Of a DNA stretch of 64,000 nt, positions 46,663-53,767 are shown piece after piece (positions within the stretch are counted from its first letter, which is position 1; each line of letters starts with the position of its first letter). Location of the stretch: NCBI RefSeq assembly GCF_965225875.1, contig NZ_CBDDBS010000003.1:124001-188000 (forward strand), given 5' to 3'. Both the position numbers and the translations under genes were made by a program. Below the pieces are notes generated by a model. It made no database searches, was not told where the DNA came from, and was given only the letters and a program-made list of their open reading frames with translations. Source of the stretch: Haliscomenobacter sp965225875. Its GTDB lineage: Bacteria; Bacteroidota; Bacteroidia; Chitinophagales; Saprospiraceae.

Positions 46663-48801
46663 TCAAATCGGCATTACCTCCCGATCCTCCTCGGCCCACA
46701 TCACCACCTTTCCATTCCGTACCCGCACCCATTTCCAGGCAAAACCTTGTCCGCTTGGCACTTCAAATCGCACCTTCCAATTGGGATAATCCTTGGGATC
46801 AGCGGCCAGGCCTTTGCTCCAATCCCAATTGCCTAATTCGGGCAAACTTCCTGTGACGTAGATTTCTTCCCCGTATTCAGCGGGTACATACATGCTCAGT
46901 TCGACCTCGGTCGTTTTGTTGGACTCCAGTTGCAGTGCAGGCCGCAACCAATACACCCCATAAGGCCCAATCGACAAATGATTGTTGACAAAACTCATCC
47001 CTTGTTGAAGCAAGGCATCGAAGTAGACGCCATTTTGCCATTCGGCAGGTAAGCCAGAAATACTCAATTGCTGAGGATTGCGACTCAGGTTGGCAACCAG
47101 GAGCATTTTTTGCCCCTCGTAATTGCGTTCACAAACAAAGAGGGAATCATTGTCGACAATGATGATTTGATCACGAGAACGACCATGTAAGGCCGGGCTT
47201 TGCCGACGCGTTTCGATGTAGCGACGGTGCATCGAAAAGACCCTTTCCTCCGGTGTGCCCGCCTCGTGAATCCGGGCCGCCTTTGCCCAGTTCATCGGAG
47301 GGCGGTGTACCCAGCGGTTGTCGCCCGCTTTGAGTGGGTCGAGCAGGTAGTGGTAATCATTCAGTTGAGCCACTTCGTCGCCAGAGAAGATCAGCGGAAT
47401 TCCTTTCATAAAAAAGATCACCCCGTTCAATACTTCCAGGCGTTTGATGGCCAGGTCAATTTTGATGGGGTCGGCTTCCACCAGGGCTTTTTGCAAACCC
47501 GTCAGAGCAGCTGCGGTGCCGGAAGTACGTGCTTCGCCGGTTTGGCGATCGCGTTGAAAAACATAACCTTCGGAATAACTCTGGGGCAGTACTCCTGCAT
47601 AAAAGTCGGTGCAGAAATTGCGGGTTCCCCGTCCACTTTGGCCCACCGCCGCCGCGTTTTCATCCGAAATCCCCCAACCAATATCATCGTGGCAGCGGAT
47701 GTAGTTGATCCAGGTAGCTTCTTTGGGAATGGGGGGCAGTTGGGACAAAGTATTGCGCAACAACTGTGTATTTTCGGAAGCCAGGGCGTGCCAGAGGTGA
47801 TTCATCATGGTGGCGTTGTAGCCGATCTCACAAGCTTTGCCTTCCAAACCACCGCTGCCCAGGTAACGAATGATGTCGCCGGGAGCTACAATGGCTTCGG
47901 ATTTGAACAACATGCCCGGCGCAACCATCCGCACCAGGGCGCGGTAAGCGGCCAGAATGTGGATGGCTTCCTGTTGGTTCTGGCAGTTGGTGCCCATATT
48001 TTTCCACAAAAAAGGTACAGCATCTAGTCGTAAAACGTCTACCCCCACGTTGGCCAGGAAGAGCATTTCTTCCAGCATGGCCTCAAATACGTTGGGGTTG
48101 CGGTAGTTGAGATCCAATTGGAAATCGTAAAAGGTAGTCCAGGCCCATTTTTGGATTTCTGGCTGCCAGGTGAAGTTGCCAGGGGCGAAATCGGGGAAGA
48201 CCTCAGGCAGCGTTTTTTCATAGGCGTCTGGCAAGGTTCGGTCCTCAAAGAGCAGGTAAAAATCCTGGAAAAAAGGATCACCTTGCAAGGCGGCCTGGGC
48301 CCACTGGTGCTCGCGGGCGGTGTGGTTCATCACGTAGTCGATCACCAACATCATGCCTTCTTCGTGCAGGCGGGTGGCCAGTTCGCGCAATTGGGTCATG
48401 GTACCCAGGCGGGAGTTGACTTCCCGATAATTGGCTACGGCGTAGCCCCCGTCATTGGGACCAGAGCGAGGCTGAAGCAGGGGCATCAGGTGCAAATAGG
48501 TAATGCCCAATTCCTTGAAATAATCAATGCGGTCGATTAAGCCTTGAAGATTCCCGGCAAACAAATCAACGTACAGCATCATGCCGACGTGTTGCGGCTG
48601 CTGGAACCAATCAGCTTTCCATTCCCGATCTGCGTCAATTTGTTGGAGTGCGGCAGGGCGTTCCTTGTCCACCTGGGCAAGGATGTCCATCAAGCGTTGG
48701 ATTTGTGCTTGACTGGCGTCAGGATACAATACGCGGTAGCTACTCAGGAAATCGTCCATATAGAGGCGAGTCCTGCGCTCAATTGTTTTTGCTTGTTTCA
48801 T
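46663..48801 (-). CDS. GH13 alpha-amylase-family (amylosucrase-like) enzyme with C-terminal CBM20-like domain
   Basis: 712 residues, no signal peptide, so cytoplasmic. The GH13 core runs from ~75 to ~530 with conserved regions VIDYVMNH, GVDVLRLDAVPFLWK (nucleophile Asp), LFKSEAIV (acid Glu) and IRCHDDIGW (transition-state Asp). The order and the long N-terminal helical part resemble amylosucrases (GH13_4). The last ~85 residues (TTEVELSMYVPAEYGEEIYVTGSLPELGNWD) match a starch-binding CBM20 fold. It likely acts on sucrose or glycogen-like glucans inside the cell; the fusion of a CBM20 to an intracellular amylosucrase-type enzyme is uncommon. Confidence 0.83.
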   Translation of the reverse strand: MKQAKTIERRTRLYMDDFLSSYRVLYPDASQAQIQRLMDILAQVDKERPAALQQIDADREWKADWFQQPQHVGMMLYVDLFAGNLQGLIDRIDYFKELGITYLHLMPLLQPRSGPNDGGYAVANYREVNSRLGTMTQLRELATRLHEEGMMLVIDYVMNHTAREHQWAQAALQGDPFFQDFYLLFEDRTLPDAYEKTLPEVFPDFAPGNFTWQPEIQKWAWTTFYDFQLDLNYRNPNVFEAMLEEMLFLANVGVDVLRLDAVPFLWKNMGTNCQNQQEAIHILAAYRALVRMVAPGMLFKSEAIVAPGDIIRYLGSGGLEGKACEIGYNATMMNHLWHALASENTQLLRNTLSQLPPIPKEATWINYIRCHDDIGWGISDENAAAVGQSGRGTRNFCTDFYAGVLPQSYSEGYVFQRDRQTGEARTSGTAAALTGLQKALVEADPIKIDLAIKRLEVLNGVIFFMKGIPLIFSGDEVAQLNDYHYLLDPLKAGDNRWVHRPPMNWAKAARIHEAGTPEERVFSMHRRYIETRRQSPALHGRSRDQIIIVDNDSLFVCERNYEGQKMLLVANLSRNPQQLSISGLPAEWQNGVYFDALLQQGMSFVNNHLSIGPYGVYWLRPALQLESNKTTEVELSMYVPAEYGEEIYVTGSLPELGNWDWSKGLAADPKDYPNWKVRFEVPSGQGFAWKWVRVRNGKVVMWAEEDREVMPI

Positions 48802-48973
48802 ACATTATTAAAATACGACCGATAAGGTCAACAAAATTAAGAAGTGGACTGGGTTGAGAAAATTTTTTTAATTATTTGTGCGCAGTTTTTATTCAGGAAA
48901 GCGGTTTTCATGCGGATAAATATTCCCCAACAGCGTAGATTTGCGGCCTTGTTCAATTTTTAGCCACTACACT

Positions 48974-49987
48974 ATGAATCGTCGTTTACCCGCTGAATGG
49001 GAGCCCCAAAGCGCCGTCCAGTTCACTTTTCCACACGCTGAGACGGATTGGGCGGATATTTTAGAGGAGGTTTTGCCCTGTTTCATTGAGGCCATTGAGA
49101 TCATTAGCCGCTATGAAAAAGTGCTAGTGGTTTGTCGGGACCAAAACGAGGTCCGACCACTGCTGGAAAATGCCGTGCAGGAGAATTTGATCCTCGTAAA
49201 CATTCCCAGCAACGATACCTGGGCTCGCGATCATGGGGGCATTGCGATTTTTGAAGACGATAAACCCTTGATTCTGGATTTTGTATTCACGGGCTGGGGT
49301 TTGAAATTTCCCGCTTTTTTGGACAACCTGATCACTGGGCGCTTGCAGGCCCAGGGTGTATTTAAAGCTCCCGTTCGGCATGGTGGTTTGGCATTGGAAG
49401 GAGGAGGAATTGAAAGCGACGGGCAGGGCACCTTGCTCACAACCTCGGAATGTTTGTTGTCTCCTAACCGCAATCCACACTTGGATCAAGCGGCTACTGA
49501 GGCCAAATTGAAGGAGCTCTTCGGCCTAAAAAGAGTGCTCTGGTTGCACAATGGATATTTGGCTGGCGATGATACCGATTCACACATCGATACCCTGGCG
49601 CGTTTTTGTAGCGTAGACACCATTGCTTATGTGCAATGCCTGGATACCAATGATGAGCATTATGAAGCGCTGCAAGCCATGGAAAAGGAATTGCAGTCAT
49701 TTACCACTGCAGAAGGCAAACCCTACCAATTGATTCCACTGCCTATGGCTACGGCTTGTTTTGCAGCTGACGGCCACCGACTCCCGGCCACCTACGCCAA
49801 TTTTTTGATCATCAATCAAGCCGTTTTGGTGCCTACTTATCAGGTGCCTGAAGATGAACAAGCATTGGTGCAAATCAAAAAAGCCTTTCCGAATCATGAA
49901 GTAATTGGCATCAATTGCCGGGCTTTGATCGAGCAACACGGATCATTGCATTGCATCAGCATGCAGTATCCAGAAGGATGCATATAA
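48974..49987 (+). CDS. aguA: Agmatine deiminase (peptidyl-arginine deiminase family)
   Basis: 337 residues from ATG 48974 (a start at 48941 would add an unneeded leader). Motifs: RRLPAEWEPQSAVQFTFPH at the N-terminus, NDTWARDHGG, LEGGGIESDGQGTLLTT, DDTDSHIDTLARF with the catalytic His, and the catalytic Cys in GSLHCISMQYP near the C-terminus. The enzyme converts agmatine to N-carbamoylputrescine and ammonia in polyamine synthesis. The expected partner aguB is not adjacent in this window. Length is slightly shorter than usual (~350-370). Confidence 0.9.
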   Translation: MNRRLPAEWEPQSAVQFTFPHAETDWADILEEVLPCFIEAIEIISRYEKVLVVCRDQNEVRPLLENAVQENLILVNIPSNDTWARDHGGIAIFEDDKPLILDFVFTGWGLKFPAFLDNLITGRLQAQGVFKAPVRHGGLALEGGGIESDGQGTLLTTSECLLSPNRNPHLDQAATEAKLKELFGLKRVLWLHNGYLAGDDTDSHIDTLARFCSVDTIAYVQCLDTNDEHYEALQAMEKELQSFTTAEGKPYQLIPLPMATACFAADGHRLPATYANFLIINQAVLVPTYQVPEDEQALVQIKKAFPNHEVIGINCRALIEQHGSLHCISMQYPEGCI

Positions 49988-50022
49988 CCGTAGGGGCTGC
50001 CACAAAGGGCAGCCCCTACGGC
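49988..50022. terminator. GTAGGGGC palindrome after aguA
   Basis: CCGTAGGGGCTGCC and GGCAGCCCCTACGG are inverted around a short loop and lie between the convergent stop codons of aguA and the FISUMP-like gene. No T-run follows. It shares its GTAGGGGC core with the repeat at 17647-17715, so it is probably a dispersed palindrome that also acts as a terminator. Confidence 0.55.
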
Positions 50023-50024
50023 CA

Positions 50025-50990
50025 TCAATTCCGCACACAACGACAGGAAAGCGCATACGCCCGTTCCGCAATCGCCTTAAACGTTCGTTTTTCGCGCCCT
50101 AAAAAAACTATCTCATACGACTCCAAGCCATTGGCTGGGCTGCTCGTCCAATAAGCAGCATCAAAATAAACCCCAATGAAACCACCTTCCGGAGTGAAAT
50201 ACCCTCCACCACGGGCTTCCAGGCCACTTTTTCCACCTTTGAGCAAGGCCTGGAATACTTTGCTACTACCTTTGTCCAGATTGCCCGCGGGGTCATAATT
50301 GAGGCACAATGCCTCCCATTCTTCCAGACTGGGGAGTCGCCACCCTTCCCCCAATTTTGCGCAGGCATCCTGGGCCCCAAGCCAATTGTACAATTTGCCA
50401 AATCGATCGCAGTAAGCTTCATGGTTTAAAAAGCAGGAGGAAGCCCCATCAACATTCAAATTGAGGTTGTCTGCCAACCAGGTGAGTTTTCCAATTTGAA
50501 TGCTGCGGTAGGTATGGCCTTCCGAATCTACAACCTTGCCGTAATTCAATCCGGCCAAGCGTTTTTGCTCATTGTTGTAGACTGTTGCTGAAATGCGCAA
50601 TCGGTTCACATTGAATCCCTCCGCTTTGGCTTGACTTCCTTCGGGGAACTGTTTGAGGTATTCCGCATAAACTGCGGGATCGCGTAATTTTTTAGCAGCA
50701 GTCCAAAGTGCCAATTCCCGCTGGGGGTGTTTGGGGAAATCTGCAGCAAAATCCAGGTATAAAACCGGATCATTTTTTAATCTGGCTCGTCGCCAACTGG
50801 CTTGGTCGAGGTAGGGGCTATTGGGATAATTCTGGATGTAATTGTCATAACCCTCTGCAGAGTTGACCAAAGTGCGGGCAATGAACCATTGGCTTTGATT
50901 TGGAAAGCTCCCAATTAGAATAATGAGCCCCAAAAGGATACAAAGCAAGACCACTAAGGGGCGTTTCAGCGCATTGTCAATATTGGGCAT
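50025..50990 (-). CDS. FISUMP-domain-like membrane-anchored protein
   Basis: 321 residues from the ATG at 50990. A single N-terminal transmembrane helix (PLVVLLCILLGLIILIG) anchors it. Residues ~35-130 contain tetratricopeptide-like or repeat helices (YDNYIQNYPNSPYLDQASW). The C-terminal half is of the FISUMP (major paralogous domain) kind: VVDSEGHTYRSIQIGKLTWLADNLN, GEGWRLPSLEEWEALC, YFDAAYWTSSP. Such C-type-lectin-like domains are widely duplicated in Bacteroidota and of unknown function. The gene precedes the tRNA-Ser gene, thus lies just outside the integrated element. Confidence 0.8.
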   Translation of the reverse strand: MPNIDNALKRPLVVLLCILLGLIILIGSFPNQSQWFIARTLVNSAEGYDNYIQNYPNSPYLDQASWRRARLKNDPVLYLDFAADFPKHPQRELALWTAAKKLRDPAVYAEYLKQFPEGSQAKAEGFNVNRLRISATVYNNEQKRLAGLNYGKVVDSEGHTYRSIQIGKLTWLADNLNLNVDGASSCFLNHEAYCDRFGKLYNWLGAQDACAKLGEGWRLPSLEEWEALCLNYDPAGNLDKGSSKVFQALLKGGKSGLEARGGGYFTPEGGFIGVYFDAAYWTSSPANGLESYEIVFLGREKRTFKAIAERAYALSCRCVRN

Positions 50991-51125
50991 CGTGTTTTTG
51001 TTGTGGAATTTAGAACAAAACCCCAGCAAGAGGAACTTTTTTTAGACTAAAATCCTTTTCCTCTAGTTTTTTCCCAGGAAAAGCTGCTAAAACTAAACCC
51101 CAATTTGTATTTTTGTTCCCCATTC

Positions 51126-51212
51126 GGAGATGTGCCAGAGTGGTTGATCGGGCTTGACTCGAAATCAAGTGTACTCGCGAGGGTACCGGGGGTTCGAATC
51201 CCTCCATCTCCG
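51126..51212 (+). tRNA. tRNA-Ser (anticodon CGA)
   Basis: 87-base class II tRNA: acceptor stem GGAGATG/CATCTCC, anticodon arm CTTGA-CTCGAAA-TCAAG with anticodon CGA, an extended variable arm (TACTCGCGAGGGTA region) and the T arm CGGGGGTTCGAATCCCTCC-like. No encoded CCA. An integrase gene begins 97 bp downstream in the same direction, so its 3' end is the probable attachment site of the element to the right. Confidence 0.95.
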
Positions 51213-51308
51213 CAAAACGCGCTGGAACCCTTGATTTTATTGGGGTTTCAGCGTCGAATTGTCTACAAGTCGGAATAAAATTGTCTACGCACACTTACCA
51301 AAGTCAAA
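51196..51308. other. Probable attachment-site region with 22-bp-period direct repeats
   Basis: The tRNA 3' half (from about 51196) is the likely core. Downstream, AATTGTCTAC occurs twice (51257-51266 and 51279-51288) with a period of 22 bp, i.e. two helical turns, as expected for integrase arm-type sites. A hairpin (GCTGGAACCC with GGGGTTTCAGC) lies at 51220-51252. The other end (attR copy of the tRNA 3' end) must be beyond 64000 and was not seen. Confidence 0.5.
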
Positions 51309-52358
51309 ATGGTAAGTGAAAAAAAAGTTTCCCGCCGAGAGCAATTCCGCATTTATTCTCCTACAGATTTGGAAAAAAAGTGGTTTGTTGAATTCTACAC
51401 TGACCAGGGTAGGCAACGGACCTATGGTAAGATCAATCAGGCCAAAACCTTTGAAGAAAGGATGGTACTGGCGAAAGCACTGGTGAAGGAACTGAAACAA
51501 TCAACTCCAGATAAAAAGCCTACCCTGGTCGAAAGCGATTTTGAACGAGCAAAAAAGTGGATGGATGCTCAAGGATGGAGGCCTAAAAGCTATTCTACTC
51601 ACCTCACCATTGTAAATGCATGGTATGAATTTTTGGGCACGAAGAAAGCAACCCCGGAACTAGCCAAAGAATTTTTCCAAAACCTACAGGCTACCAAGGC
51701 TCCAACTACCTACAACAAATATTTGCATTTGCTAAACGCCATCCTCGATGGAATAGGGCAGGGGAGTGTTTGTGCGGGGATCAAAACGATCCGGCAAAAC
51801 CCTTCGCCAGCTCGATACTTCCAAACATTCCAGATAAAAAAACTTTCCAAAGAAATCAGCTCCAGGGATCCGCAATTGTGGATGTTCGTGCAGTTCATTT
51901 ATTACTGCTTCATCCGGCCCAGGGAGCTGGTTTTTTTGCGGGCTGAAAATGTGCTATTGGAGAACAATCAGATTTACATCCCAGGGCATATCAGTAAGAA
52001 TAAAAAAAGTGAGTACGTGACCATTCCAGATGCCTTCAGGCCCGTGCTGGAATACATCAAGGAACTTTCACCGGATCGGTTACTTTTCCCTTCACCGCTG
52101 GACGTTACAAAGCCACTTGGATTTGATAAAATGTATCGTAGGCACCAGAAAATAATAAAAGCACTGGGCTTCGGGAAAGGCTATGTGCTGTACAGCTGGA
52201 AACATACAGGCGCAGTGCAGGCAGTAAAGGCAGGGATACCACTAAAAGAGCTTCAGATACAATTGAGGCACCACAGTTTGGACCAGGTGGACCAGTATTT
52301 GAGGCAGATGGGCGTTTTTGATTTGGTAAGGCTTCAGGCTAATTTTCCGGCGATCTAA
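51309..52358 (+). CDS. int: Tyrosine recombinase / integrase
   Basis: 349 residues. A SAM-like N-terminal domain (~75-165) precedes the catalytic domain (~175-340). Catalytic residues visible: Arg203 in FIRPRELVFL, His299 in the box Y-S-W-K-H-T (the canonical H-x-x-R-H box has Lys298 instead of Arg, as in many Bacteroidota phage integrases), Arg320 in LQIQLRHHSL and the nucleophile Tyr330 in DQYLRQMG. It starts 97 bp from the tRNA-Ser gene and is oriented outward from it, so it should insert and excise the element at the tRNA end. It is the only rightward gene in the element. Confidence 0.93.
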   Translation: MVSEKKVSRREQFRIYSPTDLEKKWFVEFYTDQGRQRTYGKINQAKTFEERMVLAKALVKELKQSTPDKKPTLVESDFERAKKWMDAQGWRPKSYSTHLTIVNAWYEFLGTKKATPELAKEFFQNLQATKAPTTYNKYLHLLNAILDGIGQGSVCAGIKTIRQNPSPARYFQTFQIKKLSKEISSRDPQLWMFVQFIYYCFIRPRELVFLRAENVLLENNQIYIPGHISKNKKSEYVTIPDAFRPVLEYIKELSPDRLLFPSPLDVTKPLGFDKMYRRHQKIIKALGFGKGYVLYSWKHTGAVQAVKAGIPLKELQIQLRHHSLDQVDQYLRQMGVFDLVRLQANFPAI

Positions 52359-52521
52359 GTAGAGAATAAAGCGCCGAAAAGCAGCGTTGATATTCTTGAG
52401 AAATCGATTTTCTAATTCGTTTTAAAATGAAAATATCGATAAAATTTAAGTTTCAGCTTGCAAAAACCGGATATTTTAATCAGCTTTGTGAGGCGAGAAT
52501 TAAAATATTTTAATTTTTCGA

Positions 52522-52554
52522 CAAAGAAAAAGCCGCCCCCAAAGGGAGGCGGCC
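52522..52554 (-). terminator. GC hairpin with T-run (leftward)
   Basis: GCCGCC-CCCAAAGGGA-GGCGGC at 52532-52553 followed on the reverse strand by TTTTTCTTTGT. It ends transcription of the small leftward ORF at 52606-52764. Confidence 0.7.
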
Positions 52555-52605
52555 GATCGTGACTATTAAACTGGAGATTTAAAAAGTCACGGATGAAGCA
52601 GGAAA

Positions 52606-52764
52606 TTACCACCAATCGTTTAATATCTCAATTCCCAACCTGAGATAGAAAAAAAGGTTGTTACCTGCTTTAAAATAGTCCACCCATGTTAATTGGGGCT
52701 TTCTTCGCTTCACCGGGAATCTTTTTAGACTCTTAAACCGGTAGCGGTTCTTTGTTCTATTCAT
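52606..52764 (-). CDS. Small basic protein, 52 residues, unknown
   Basis: MNRTKNRYRFKSLKRFPVKR begins a strongly basic N-terminal half, followed by an amphipathic aromatic part (WVDYFKAGNNLFFYLRLGIE) and the ending LNDWW. The ATG follows an A/T-rich leader; its own terminator lies 50 bp beyond the stop codon. The position between integrase and operon, the charge and the size would fit an excisionase or small DNA-binding regulator, but I see no known motif. It is shorter than usual gene-calling cutoffs. Confidence 0.5.
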   Translation of the reverse strand: MNRTKNRYRFKSLKRFPVKRRKPQLTWVDYFKAGNNLFFYLRLGIEILNDWW

Positions 52765-52781
52765 AAAAAAAATTTAATAAT

Positions 52782-52818
52782 GCCAAGGATAGTGTGGATT
52801 ATCCTTGGCGTTTTTTTT
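52782..52818 (+). terminator. Rightward terminator
   Basis: GCCAAGGATA and TATCCTTGGC pair around an 8-base loop and are followed by GTTTTTTTTGC. It would stop transcription coming from the integrase gene. Confidence 0.75.
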
Positions 52819-52955
52819 GCATTTCATATTTAGGTGTCGTTTTTTAAATCGCCGATTAGATGTAAGGCTAAATCTAAATTTCTAAAAGGCGTATTGTTAG
52901 TTAATTAAACTGTTTTCAAAGTTCCGGGATTTTTTACACTAAAACAAAACAAAAC

Positions 52956-52983
52956 TGTGGAAAAGACTAACAACTTATCCACA
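52956..52983. promoter_or_regulatory. Inverted DnaA-box-like pair, possible replication origin
   Basis: TTATCCACA at 52975-52983 is a perfect DnaA box; TGTGGAAAA at 52956-52964 is its inverted partner with one mismatch (TTTTCCACA). The surrounding 100 bp are A/T-rich. Such a site could be the element's origin or a DnaA-responsive operator. Confidence 0.45.
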
Positions 52984-53043
52984 CTCGGGAAAAAAATATT
53001 TGACGGAATCAGAAAAAAGTGTATGATTTTTAATTAAATAATA

Positions 53044-53067
53044 AAGGCGAGCACAAGTACTCGCCTT
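53044..53067 (-). terminator. Terminator of the leftward operon
   Basis: AAGGCGAG and CTCGCCTT pair around CACAAGTA; on the reverse strand the hairpin is followed by TATTATTTAATTA, an imperfect U-tract. It comes about 30 bp after the last stop codon of the operon. Confidence 0.6.
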
Positions 53068-53098
53068 CATCATCTTCATTATAAAACCAAATCAATTA

Positions 53099-53758
53099 CT
53101 AGGCTGCAATTCTGGTAAAAGTACCTACACGGCCACTAGGCAAAGTGATAATGGTCACATCTTCCAATTCTTCAGTCAAGACTCCCAATGCCATTGCCTG
53201 GCTCTTATTCACGATGGCATCCCAACCAATTTCAGCGGCTTCGATAAAGAACGCGATAAGGTCAGCATTCAAACCCGCTTTAGCTAAGTTACCACCGCCA
53301 AATTCCCGAACCACTAGATGTTTGGTTTCTGGTTTGGCTGCTTCAGTATCGATAAAGGCATCAATCTGCTCGCCATCTGGCTTAATGTCATCGGTCAAAA
53401 AACCAGTAATACTTTGGGCGAAATCCTTCAAGTACTGCAACATCTTTTTGTTGTATTCCGCTTTGATTCGATCCACAACGGGTTGAAACAAGCGAAAAAG
53501 CCATGGAGTCATAAAGCTGTTTAGCCACTTTAGCCACAAAGCCCGTACTTTTTTGTTGTTGTCTGGTTCAGCATCGGAAAACTCATTGATGGTGCCAATA
53601 AGCGGTTCAGCAATTGCTAAAACCAGTTCTTCCTCTGGAGAATCATTTTCCAATCGTTTTTCCAAGGCAGCTTTTGCACTGTTAATACCCAGCTTGGCCA
53701 ATAGTTGCAGCCATAAGGGCAAAGCTTTTACCTTCAGTTCGTTGATAAACTGTTTCAT
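53099..53758 (-). CDS. Element protein, unknown, helical (219 aa)
   Basis: No signal peptide and no membrane helix. The N-terminal ~150 residues are mostly helical (LWLQLLAKLGINSAKAALEKRLEN), while the C-terminal ~25 residues turn to beta with LEDVTIITLPSGRVGTFTRI. No family is recognised. It is the last gene of the leftward operon, 9 bp after the subtilase. Possibly a structural or assembly factor, by context only. Confidence 0.55.
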   Translation of the reverse strand: MKQFINELKVKALPLWLQLLAKLGINSAKAALEKRLENDSPEEELVLAIAEPLIGTINEFSDAEPDNNKKVRALWLKWLNSFMTPWLFRLFQPVVDRIKAEYNKKMLQYLKDFAQSITGFLTDDIKPDGEQIDAFIDTEAAKPETKHLVVREFGGGNLAKAGLNADLIAFFIEAAEIGWDAIVNKSQAMALGVLTEELEDVTIITLPSGRVGTFTRIAA

Positions 53759-53767
53759 AGCGCTATA

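Larger units (their letters stand above)
52359..53098. other. Regulatory intergenic stretch of the element
   Basis: About 740 bp between the integrase and the leftward operon. It contains a leftward 52-residue ORF (52606-52764), a leftward terminator at 52522-52554, a rightward terminator at 52782-52818 and a pair of inverted DnaA-box-like sites (52956-52983). The operon terminator is at 53044-53067. No other genes are apparent. Confidence 0.5.

Noticed and set aside
47200..48027. 275-codon rightward frame inside the GH13 gene
   Set aside because: Antisense of a well-supported enzyme; low-complexity mix of residues without motif.
51010..51294. Leftward 94-codon frame across the tRNA-Ser gene
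   Set aside because: It covers a clear tRNA with complete cloverleaf and has no protein character.
52412..52615. 67-codon leftward frame over the terminator
   Set aside because: It runs through the GC hairpin and overlaps the better-supported 52-residue frame and its terminator.
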